From Xanthomonas citri pv. mangiferaeindicae (lineage in GTDB: Bacteria; Pseudomonadota; Gammaproteobacteria; Xanthomonadales; Xanthomonadaceae), in contig CP016836.1 of the NCBI GenBank assembly GCA_002240395.1, forward strand, positions 558,001-622,000: a DNA stretch of 64,000 nucleotides, written 5' to 3'. This document shows positions 54,601 through 64,000 of this stretch, one piece after another. The notes beneath the pieces are model-generated. The model was not told the DNA's origin, did not search any database, and was given only the letters and a program-made list of their open reading frames with translations. Position numbers and translations under genes: made by a program. Every line of letters starts with the position of its first letter. Positions within the stretch are counted from its first letter, which is position 1.

Positions 54601-57600
54601 CGTCGCATCCGCATTGACGGTCGCGGTGTAGGTCAGCGTGTAGACACCCGGCAAGGTGCCCGCAGGCAACGTGCAGGTCAGCGCGCCGGTGCAGGCAAAC
54701 GCGCCCGCATTGGTGACGGCACCGAACGTGAGACCGGTCCCGAGCGTGTCGGCCAGGGTCAGCACTTCGGTCGTGGCCGAGTTCGCGACCGTTGCCGTCA
54801 GCGTGTAGGTCAGCGTGTCGCCGGGCGACACTTCGCTACCCGACGTCGGGTTCGAGCTCTTGCTCACCGTGATCGACGTGGCGACAACCGGATGCTCGGT
54901 CTCGCAGGTCGTGCACACCGGATCGGGATCGTTGCCACCAGCCGGGTTACTGGCCACGACAACGTTGCCGACGCTGCCCGTCGCATCCGCATCGACGGTT
55001 GCGGTGTAGGTCAGCGTGTAGGTACCCGGCAGCGTGCCGGCCGGCAGCGTGCACGTCAGCGCGCCCGTGCAAGCGAACGCACCCGCATCGGTCACCGAAC
55101 CGAACGTCAGACCCGCACCGAGCGTATCGCTCAGCGTCAGCACTTCAGTCGTCGCCGAATTGGCGACCGTCGCGGTCAGCGTGTAGGTCAGCGTGTCGCC
55201 GGGCGACACTTCGCTGCCCGAGGCCGGGTTCGAGGTCTTCGCCACCGTGATCGACGTGGCGACAACCGGATGCTCGGTCTCGCAGGTGGTGCACACCGGA
55301 TCGGGATCGTTACCGCCAGCCGGATTACTGGCCACGACGACGTTGCCGACGCTACCCGTCGCATCCGCATTGACAGTCGCGGTGTAGGTCAGCGTGTAAG
55401 TGCCCGGCAGCGTGCCAGCCGGCAGCGTGCACGTCAGCGCGCCCGTGCAAGCAAACGCACCCGCGTCCGTGACGGCACCGAAGGTCAGACCGCTGCCGAG
55501 CGTATCGCTCAGCGTCAGCACTTCGGTCGTCGCCGAATTGGCGACCGTCGCGGTCAGCGTGTAGGTCAGCGTGTCGCCAGGCGACACCTCGCTACCCGAG
55601 GCCGGGTTGGAGGCCTTGCTCACTGTGATCGAGGTCGCAACGACCGGGTGTTCGGTCTCGCAGCTCGTGCAGACCGGCTCCGGATCGTTGCCGCCCGGCG
55701 GCGTGGTCGCCACGACGACGTTACCGACGCTACCCGTTGCCGCGGCGTCCACCGTGGCCGTATAGGTCAGCGTGTAGGTGCCCGGCAGCGTGCCAGCCGG
55801 CAGCGTGCAGCTCAGCGCGCCCGTGCAAGCAAACGCGCCGGCATCGGTCACCGCACCAAACGTCAGACCGGTCCCCAGCGTGTCGGCGAGCGTCAGCACT
55901 TCAGTCGTCGCCGAGTTCGCAATTGTCGCCGTCAGCGTGTAGGTCAGCGTGTCGCCGGGCGACACTTCGCTACCCGACGTCGGGTTCGAGCTCTTGCTCA
56001 CCGTGATCGACGTGGCGACAACCGGATGCTCGGTCTCGCAGGTGGTGCAGACCGGCTCCGGATCGTTGCCGCCCGGCGGCGTGGTCGCCACCACGACGTT
56101 ACCCACCGTCCCCGTCGCATCCGCATTGACGGTCGCGGTGTAGGTCAGCGTGTAGGTGCCCGGCAGCGTGCCAGCCGGCAGCGTGCACGTCAGCGCGCCG
56201 GTGCAGGCGAATGCACCCGCGTCCGTGACGGCACCGAAGGTCAGACCCGCACCCAGCGTATCGGCCAGGGTCAGCACTTCAGTGGTGGCCGAGTTGGCGA
56301 CCGTCGCCGTCAGCGTGTAGGTCAGCGTGTCGCCAGGCGAAACCTCGCTGCCCGAGGCCGGGTTGGAGCTCTTCGTCACCGTGATCGACGTCGCAACGAC
56401 CGGATGTTCGGTCTCGCAGGTGGTGCACACCGGATCGGGATCGTTGCCGCCAGCCGGGTTACTGGCCACGACGACGTTGCCGACGCTGCCCGTCGCATCC
56501 GCATTGACGGTTGCGGTGTAGGTCAGCGTGTAAGTGCCCGGCAGCGTGCCAGCCGGCAGCGTGCAGGTCAGCGCGCCCGTGCAGGCAAACGCGCCCGCGT
56601 CCGTGACGGCACCGAAGGTCAGACCCGCACCCAGCGTATCGGCCAGGGTCAGCACTTCAGTGGTGGCCGAGTTGGCGACCGTCACCGTCAGCGTGTAGGT
56701 CAGCGTGTCGCCAGGCGAAACCTCGCTGCCCGAGGCCGGGTTGGAGCTCTTCGTCACCGTGATCGACGTCGCAACGACCGGATGTTCGGTCTCGCAGGTG
56801 GTGCACACCGGATCGGGATCGTTGCCGCCAGCCGGGTTACTGGCCACGACGACGTTGCCGACGCTGCCCGTCGCATCCGCATTGACGGTTGCGGTGTAGG
56901 TCAGCGTGTAAGTGCCCGGCAGCGTGCCAGCCGGCAGCGTGCAGGTCAGCGCGCCCGTGCAGGCAAACGCGCCCGCATCGGTCACCGCGCCGAAGGTCAA
57001 ACCCGCACCGAGCGTATCGGCCAGCGTCAGCACTTCGGTCGTCGCCGAGTTAGCAACTGTCGCCGTCAGCGTGTAGGTCAGCGTGTCGCCGGGCGACACC
57101 TCGCTACCCGACGCCGGGTTGGAGCTCTTGCTCACCGTGACCGACGTGGCGACGACCGGATGTTCGGTCTCGCAGGTGGTGCACACCGGATCGGGATCGT
57201 TGCCGCCAGCCGGGTTACTGGCCACGACGACGTTGCCGACGCTGCCCGTCGCATCCGCATTGACGGTTGCGGTGTAGGTCAGCGTGTAAGTGCCCGGCAG
57301 CGTGCCGGCAGGCAACGTGCAGGTCAGTGCACCGGTGCAAGCGAAGGCACCCGCGTCCGTGACGGCACCGAAGGTCAGACCCGCGCCCAGCGTATCGCTC
57401 AACATCAGCACTTCGGTCGTCGCCGAGTTCGCAACCGTCGCCGTCAGCGTGTAGGTCAGCGTGTCGCCAGGCGACACCTCGCTGCCCGAGGCCGGGTTCG
57501 AGGTCTTGGCCACGGTGATCGACGTCGCGACGACCGGATGCTCGGTCTCGCAGGTCGTGCACACCGGATCGGGATCGTTGCCACCAGCCGGGTTACTGGC

Positions 57601-58497
57601 CACGACGACGTTGCCGACGCTACCGGTCGCGTCCGCATTGACGGTGGCGGTGTAGGTCAGCGTGTAGGTGCCCGGCAGCGTGCCGGCAGGCAACGTGCAG
57701 GTCAGTGCACCGGTGCAAGCGAATGCGCCGGCATCCGTCACCGCACCGAAGGTCAGGCCGGTGCCGAGCGTATCGCTCAGGGTCAGTACTTCGATGGTCG
57801 CGGCACCGGCGACCGTTGCGGTCACCGTGTAAGTCAACGTGTCGCCGGGCGATACCTCGCTGCCCGATGCCGGGTCGGATGCTTTCGTCACCGTCACGAC
57901 CGAAGCCAACGGATGCTCGGTGGCGCAACTCGTACAAGTCGGCGACGGAGCATCCGGATCGTCTGGATCGCCACCGCCCGTGGCGACCACCGCATTCCCG
58001 ACCGACGTCAGCGCATCCGGGCCGACTGTGGCGGTGTAGACGACGCTGTAGTCGCCCGGCGCCGTCCCGGCCGGCAGGGTGAAGGTACGGGCGTTGCCGC
58101 TACCGCCCTCGACGAAGTTACCGGCGCTGGTCACCGCGCCGAAGATCAGGCCGGCGCTGAGCGTGTCGTTCAACACGACATCGGACTGGGTGGCGGCTTC
58201 GGTCACACTCACGTTCAGCGTGTAGGTGATGACCTGCCCCACGACCACGGTCGAACCGGCGGCGGGATCGGCGCTCTTGAGGACCTCAACGACAGGGCGC
58301 GCCGCGGTGACAGTTGCGCTTGCGGTGTTGTTGGCAAGCTCGATGTCGTTCGTGCCCGGCGGCGCGGAGACGGTCGCGACATTGGTCACGGACGTCGACT
58401 GGGCGAACGCCGGAGACGCTCCCGCCAATCCCAGAAGACACGCCAATACCGTACCGCCGGCGGCCGCTGCGGCCACCCGGATGTTGTTCAACAGCAT
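48613..58497 (-). CDS. giant secreted DUF11-repeat protein with C-terminal OmpA-like domains
   Basis: A 3294-residue protein. A signal peptide (AAAAAGGTVLACLLGLAGASPAFA) and a divergent first repeat are followed by 18 nearly identical 126-residue repeats at about residues 197-2464. Three divergent DUF11-type repeats follow, the last, at about residue 2710, the most typical (VGDLVRYTVTVENVG). Next come an acidic DDRDGDGWQD segment like a calcium site of SdrD B domains, and beta domains including EGLLIETDQYGRYHLADVQGG. Two OmpA-like domains close the protein: a degenerate one (EVIFAPGSAEVGA) and a canonical one (TVLFDTDRAEIRP, VLVGHTDVRG, LGLRRATAVQQAL). The OmpA part should bind peptidoglycan. 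The ATG at 58497 has GGGGGA upstream; longer frames start too near the promoter. The stop is followed directly by the barrel gene. Confidence 0.9.
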   Translation of the reverse strand: MLLNNIRVAAAAAGGTVLACLLGLAGASPAFAQSTSVTNVATVSAPPGTNDIELANNTASATVTAARPVVEVLKSADPAAGSTVVVGQVITYTLNVSVTEAATQSDVVLNDTLSAGLIFGAVTSAGNFVEGGSGNARTFTLPAGTAPGDYSVVYTATVGPDALTSVGNAVVATGGGDPDDPDAPSPTCTSCATEHPLASVVTVTKASDPASGSEVSPGDTLTYTVTATVAGAATIEVLTLSDTLGTGLTFGAVTDAGAFACTGALTCTLPAGTLPGTYTLTYTATVNADATGSVGNVVVASNPAGGNDPDPVCTTCETEHPVVATSITVAKTSNPASGSEVSPGDTLTYTLTATVANSATTEVLMLSDTLGAGLTFGAVTDAGAFACTGALTCTLPAGTLPGTYTLTYTATVNADATGSVGNVVVASNPAGGNDPDPVCTTCETEHPVVATSVTVSKSSNPASGSEVSPGDTLTYTLTATVANSATTEVLTLADTLGAGLTFGAVTDAGAFACTGALTCTLPAGTLPGTYTLTYTATVNADATGSVGNVVVASNPAGGNDPDPVCTTCETEHPVVATSITVTKSSNPASGSEVSPGDTLTYTLTVTVANSATTEVLTLADTLGAGLTFGAVTDAGAFACTGALTCTLPAGTLPGTYTLTYTATVNADATGSVGNVVVASNPAGGNDPDPVCTTCETEHPVVATSITVTKSSNPASGSEVSPGDTLTYTLTATVANSATTEVLTLADTLGAGLTFGAVTDAGAFACTGALTCTLPAGTLPGTYTLTYTATVNADATGTVGNVVVATTPPGGNDPEPVCTTCETEHPVVATSITVSKSSNPTSGSEVSPGDTLTYTLTATIANSATTEVLTLADTLGTGLTFGAVTDAGAFACTGALSCTLPAGTLPGTYTLTYTATVDAAATGSVGNVVVATTPPGGNDPEPVCTSCETEHPVVATSITVSKASNPASGSEVSPGDTLTYTLTATVANSATTEVLTLSDTLGSGLTFGAVTDAGAFACTGALTCTLPAGTLPGTYTLTYTATVNADATGSVGNVVVASNPAGGNDPDPVCTTCETEHPVVATSITVAKTSNPASGSEVSPGDTLTYTLTATVANSATTEVLTLSDTLGAGLTFGSVTDAGAFACTGALTCTLPAGTLPGTYTLTYTATVDADATGSVGNVVVASNPAGGNDPDPVCTTCETEHPVVATSITVSKSSNPTSGSEVSPGDTLTYTLTATVANSATTEVLTLADTLGTGLTFGAVTNAGAFACTGALTCTLPAGTLPGVYTLTYTATVNADATGTVGNVVVATTPPGGNDPEPVCTTCETEHPVVATSITVSKASSPASGSEVSPGDTLTYTLTATIANSATTEVLTLSDTLGAGLTFGSVTDAGAFACTGALTCTLPAGTLPGTYTLTYTATVNADATGAVGNVVVASNPAGGNDPDPVCTTCETEHPVVATSITVTKSSNPASGSEVSPGDTLTYTLTATVANSATTEVLTLSDTLGTGLTFGAVTDAGAFACTGALTCTLPAGTLPGVYTLTYTATVNADATGTVGNVVVATTPSGGNDPEPVCTTCETEHPVVATSITVSKASNPASGSEVSPGDTLTYTLTATVANSATTEVLTLSDTLGSGLTFGAVTDAGAFACTGALTCTLPAGTLPGTYTLTYTATVNADATGSVGNVVVASNPAGGNDPDPVCTTCETEHPVVATSVTVSKSSNPASGSEVSPGDTLTYTLTATVANSATTEVLTLADTLGAGLTFGAVTDAGAFACTGALTCTLPAGTLPGTYTLTYTATVDAAATGSVGNVVVASNPAGGNDPDPVCTTCETEHPVVATSITVSKASNPASGSEVSPGDSLTYTLTATVANSATTEVLTLADTLGSGLTFGTVTDAGAFACTGALACTLPAGTLPGTYTLTYTATVDAAATGSVGNVVVASNPAGGNDPDPVCTTCETEHPVVATSITVAKASNPASGSEVSPGDTLTYTLTATVANSATTEVLTLVDTLGTGLTFGAVTDSGAFACTGALTCTLPAGTLPGTYTLIYTATVDADATGSVGNVVVASNPAGGNDPDPVCTTCETEHPVVATSITVTKSSNPASGSEVSPGDTLTYTLTATVANSATTEVLTLSDTLGTGLTFGAVTDAGAFACTGALTCTLPAGTLPGTYTLTYTATVDAAATGSVGNVVVASNPAGGNDPEPVCTTCETEHPVVATSVTVTKTSNPASGSEVSPGDTLTYTLTATVANSATTEVLTLSDTLGTGLTFGAVTDAGAFACTGALTCTLPAGTLPGTYTLTYTATVDAAATGSVGNVVVASNPAGGNDPDPVCTTCETEHPVVATSITVTKSSNPASGSEVSPGDTLTYTLTATVANSATTEVLTLSDALGTGLAFGAVTDAGAFACTGALTCTLPAGTLPGVYTLTYTATVNADATGTLSNVVVASIPPGGNDPEPVCTTCQTEHKVEQPTIEVAKTSEPGSGAEVRAGDVLVYTLTAVVANSATLDTLTLTDTLGAGLSFGEVTDAGAFTCTGALTCTLPAGTLPGRYALTYTATVDSTATGTVGNVVTASGGTGENGPPPVCGACSTEHPLAEPRVRIAKHATPGEAQEVKVGDVIEYTLTVDVANSATLADMRLSDTPGPGLAVGMLPTGCVAEGGNVVCMLPAGTVPGTYTFVYPATVTADAIGAVENRVSGGYVNEGGGSEPECTTCQTRHEVSDKAQLRISKAVGSRNVKVGDLVRYTVTVENVGVVNVTDGIVVDTPPAGFSYVEGSMAVADRDGAFTLTGQHPLRIGGVDIAVGDRATIVYLLRVGPGVRQGVHVNEAVAVDVNGTPVSNVATAQVSLDSDPLLDDSLVFGTVFDDRDGDGWQDRADLSGVRVQGGFPSHLYVPGSTTIDRGDGPQPLADASAPLLHGIEIGAISARQSVGDPAEAHRVIIRQRLTAPEFSDDFVLVNGQGVTVRMAADGSTRVEREGEAAKGLNAAEPVVTRRVSAVENGYEVAYIVENHGIDERGIPGVRIASVEGLLIETDQYGRYHLADVQGGDWRHGRNFILKVDPATLPPGTEFTTANPLVRRVTPGLPVRFDFGVRLPVEQLPGGERRIDLELGEVIFAPGSAEVGAMWLPAIERMAEQVERYHGGDVSIVAEGGDEALAFARAAAVRDALQARVGPEAQACLSVALRTVVDDQHALVAGVDARGALLGTVLFDTDRAEIRPEFGALLDEVARRLDALGGGVVVLVGHTDVRGSHAYNTALGLRRATAVQQALAARLRAETRQKVRVEASADPTAPIDAERE
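51107..57910 (-). repeat. 18 tandem coding repeats of 378 bp in the giant surface gene
   Basis: Each unit encodes 126 residues of the pattern VATSITVxKxSNPASG, SEVSPGDTLTYTLTATVA, LTFGAVTDAGAFACTG, ALTCTLPAGTLPGTYTL, VGNVVVASNPAGGNDP and PVCTTCETEHPV. The period is exactly 378 bp throughout and many units differ by only a few bases, so the array behaves as a 6.8-kb near-perfect tandem repeat. Small local patches (for example NPAGG versus TPPGG, TSG versus ASG) are shared between non-adjacent units, the sign of gene conversion or unequal exchange. Flanking units 0, 19 and 20 are diverged. Confidence 0.95.
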
Positions 58498-58668
58498 CCC
58501 GCAATCCCCCGAAAAACCTGCCATGGCCCGAGATCGACGGACCCGCATTTCCTTGAATGACGATCCGGCCGCGCGACAACGAGCTCGATTGAGCTCGCCG
58601 TTCAGAAAGAACCTTCCCCGCGTAGTGAGCCGCCCGCGCCAAAAAACACCCATGGCGGGCGGGACGGC

Positions 58669-58697
58669 ATTTTATGCACGCAATATTTGGACGTCAA
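58669..58697 (-). promoter_or_regulatory. strong sigma-70 promoter of the surface locus
   Basis: On the minus strand TTGACG (58697-58692), a 17-bp spacer and TAAAAT (58674-58669) give the best promoter in the window. Transcription should start near 58662, leaving a leader of about 165 nt before the ATG at 58497. The surroundings are AT-rich compared with the rest of the window. Confidence 0.75.
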
Positions 58698-59344
58698 TCA
58701 CAGATTTCCGACATCGCCTTGTGTTAGCGAATGAGAGAATTGGTGAGATAAATAACCCCCATTCAGCATTTTCCTGCCACGTCCGCGCGACGCGGAAAGC
58801 ACGCATATTGACGGCCCGATGGCACTGCCGAAGCAACACAAGGCGCGACGAATCTGTCCGCTTTGCCGCCACAGCGGCTGCACCGGCGTCCGTGCGATCT
58901 GCGATTTAGGTCTCAGCCAAACGACGCTCCGAGCTCTACAAACGCACTTTCGGCCTCGCCCACATCGGACTCGAGACCCGCCGCTCACAACACGACGATG
59001 GCTTGAGGGCCACTGAAATCGCGTTCGGCTGTTGCCTTATCCGGCTTTACGGGGGTGTCGCCTTCCCGCACAAGCCCTCGCGCTGGATGTCACGCCCCGG
59101 CTGCACGCAGATAAGACAGCCGCAACGGGCAGCATTTGGCTGGCCCGGCGCTGCCTGTCGTTTGTGTGTCCCCTGCAATTTCTGCGCATCGAGGCTGCCC
59201 CATGCTTGATCGCATTGGGCTTGCCAAGCCCGGCCTCCTGCCCGAGTCAGACGCCCCGGACGATCCAGCATCCCGCGGCCGGCCCGTGCCGACCTCGCTC
59301 GGTCCGAGGACGCCCTATCGCGTCAACCGCCAGCGCCGGCCCCC
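58698..59344. other. intergenic stretch without a recognised gene
   Basis: About 650 bp between the surface-locus promoter and the 3' end of the response regulator gene. The part next to the promoter (to about 58760) is relatively AT-rich. Short open frames exist on both strands, but none has a ribosome site, a signal peptide or a familiar motif; one short plus-strand frame has a CPLCRHSGC cluster that is probably chance. Upstream control sites for the surface locus may lie here, but no palindrome could be named. Confidence 0.5.
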
Positions 59345-60115
59345 TCACCAGGTCAGCACATAACCCACGCCGCGAACCGAGCGCAGGGGCAGCGCCATCC
59401 CGGTGCTTTCTTGGCACTTGCGCCGCAGTCGATAGACCAGCATTTCGAGTCGGTGCGGATCGAACTCGTGGACGTCGTCGGCAAGGCCGGCGATCAGGTC
59501 CTCGCGTCGGACCGGCTGTCCCGGTGAGCCGGCAAGCCGGCGCATGACTTGCTGCTCGGCGAGCGTGAGTTCGACCGCGCGACCGTCGGGTAGCAGAATA
59601 TTCCAGCCGCGCTCGTCGAGCCGCCAGCCGGTCTCGCCGCTGCCCTCCTCGCCCGGCTCGCCACCTTCGCTGCCGTCCGAGGGGACGACCCGGCGCGAGA
59701 GGTTGCGCAGCGTGGCGACCAACGCGCTGGCCTCGACCGGCTTGGTCAGATACGCATCGACGCCGGCCTCGAGTCCACGCAGCCGGTCACCGTTGGACAC
59801 GTACCCAGTCAACATCACCAGCCCGATCGTCGGCGCGGCCTCGCGCAGATGGCGGGCGATCGCGAAGCCGTCCTCGTCCGGCAGGCCGACATCGAGCAGC
59901 ACCAGGTCGTAGCGGCTGGCCACCAGATCGCGATACAACGCCAGCGCGCCGGGCATGCCGGTCGCCTCGAACCCAGCCGCACGCAGCAAGGGCACCAGGA
60001 TCTCGTCACGCAGCTCGTCGTCATCCTCGACCACCGCGACTCTGACACGCTCAACCGCCGCCCCGTTCACGCCATGTATCCCATTCCGAAGCGGGCGCCT
60101 CTCCCCGCGGGTCAT
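59345..60115 (-). CDS. OmpR/PhoB-type response regulator, orphan
   Basis: A protein of 256 residues (241 if it begins at the GTG at 60070). The receiver domain shows the acidic pocket VAVVEDDDELRDE, the phosphoacceptor Asp in LVLLDVGLPDEDG (D75 from the ATG), Thr in LVMLTGY and Lys in LTKPVE. After a Gly/Glu-rich linker comes a winged-helix DNA-binding domain (ELTLAEQQVMRRLAGSPGQ and MLVYRLRRKCQ, ending RSVRGVGYVLTW). The ATG at 60115 lacks a ribosome site but has TATCGT six bases upstream, as expected for a leaderless message; the GTG has GGGA upstream. No sensor kinase gene is adjacent. Its target may be the surface locus 850 bp downstream. Confidence 0.9.
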   Translation of the reverse strand: MTRGERRPLRNGIHGVNGAAVERVRVAVVEDDDELRDEILVPLLRAAGFEATGMPGALALYRDLVASRYDLVLLDVGLPDEDGFAIARHLREAAPTIGLVMLTGYVSNGDRLRGLEAGVDAYLTKPVEASALVATLRNLSRRVVPSDGSEGGEPGEEGSGETGWRLDERGWNILLPDGRAVELTLAEQQVMRRLAGSPGQPVRREDLIAGLADDVHEFDPHRLEMLVYRLRRKCQESTGMALPLRSVRGVGYVLTW

Positions 60116-60160
60116 TCGACAACGATAGCAAAACCCCGGTGAGCGCTGACCCGGCCGCCG

Positions 60161-64000
<3,840 letters not shown>

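Noticed and set aside
51413..57900. CRISPR-like regular spacing of short identical sequences.
   Set aside because: The 378-bp period is a coding tandem repeat in one frame; repeats and 'spacers' are equally conserved and there are no cas genes.
51107..57910. Repeat array read as an assembly artefact.
   Set aside because: Units are not identical and carry a mosaic of base changes, and the reading frame stays intact through all units, so a real array is more likely. Copy number could still be wrong without long reads.
53002..58560. An open reading frame of 1852 codons on the plus strand, opposite the giant repeat gene.
   Set aside because: It is the mirror of the 378-bp repeats: a stop-free antisense frame in one unit is copied into every unit. 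It is Arg/Gly/His-rich, has no signal peptide or known domain, and the minus-strand reading has a clear promoter, signal peptide and domains.
58819..59016. Small plus-strand frame with CPLCRHSGC, a possible zinc-ribbon peptide.
   Set aside because: No ribosome site, no second Cys pair of the right spacing and unremarkable composition; probably chance.

Overview
The window is about 64 kb of very GC-rich DNA with densely packed genes, short intergenic gaps and many ATGA stop/start overlaps. Gene content points to a gammaproteobacterium of the Xanthomonadaceae (Lysobacter/Luteimonas/Xanthomonas-like). The clues are a class I aldolase, pyk, pgk, gap and tkt all on one strand, a ferric-siderophore TonB receptor behind a Fur box, the DUF2339/DUF3999 pair, and intergenic inverted repeats with the core GGGGTCAGAGTGCA. 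The family assignment is inferred from content; no marker gene such as rRNA lies in the window. No rRNA, tRNA, CRISPR array, prophage or intact insertion sequence was seen.

Layout. 0-6.7 kb: housekeeping genes (Rieske ferredoxin, FAH-family hydrolase, mscL, M28 peptidase, rRNA methyltransferase, Na+:alanine symporter, acetyltransferase). 6.7-11.1 kb: a two-gene RND efflux operon. 11.2-24 kb: cysK and the dispersed central-carbon block fba, pyk, HAD phosphatase, pgk and gap, interrupted by the DUF3999/DUF2339 pair. 24-31.3 kb: ompW, S1/P1 nuclease, a persulfide-dioxygenase-like enzyme, a ModE-box-controlled molybdate operon (molybdopterin-fold protein, modA, modB, modC), an Lnt-like protein and a flavin-reductase-like protein. 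31.3-35.3 kb: Fur-box siderophore receptor and a lipoprotein/CDF pair, each near a GGGGTCAG inverted repeat. 35.3-43.4 kb: acetyl-CoA hydrolase/transferase, bolA, tkt, a dicarboxylate symporter and recQ. 43.4-58.7 kb: a three-gene surface locus. 59.3-64 kb: an orphan response regulator and the 3' part of lhr, which runs off the right edge.

The most unusual part is the surface locus at 43.4-58.7 kb. One promoter drives a 3294-residue secreted protein built of 18 nearly identical 126-residue DUF11-type repeats (378 bp each, four cysteines per repeat) ending in two OmpA-like domains. It is followed by a large outer-membrane barrel protein split by a one-base frameshift in a run of six C, and by a small DUF11 protein. 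The likely reading is a peptidoglycan-anchored surface fibre with its own outer-membrane partner, whose length and expression could vary.

Two regulatory patterns also stand out. The 5' end of pgk and its leader has been duplicated in tandem (213-bp period), giving two 24-codon decoy reading frames in the pgk leader, each followed by strong hairpins. Separately, the -10 hexamer of several promoters sits in the loop of an inverted repeat, most strikingly before the M28 peptidase and the S1/P1 nuclease. Several genes look leaderless, with the -10 hexamer only 6-7 nt before the ATG.
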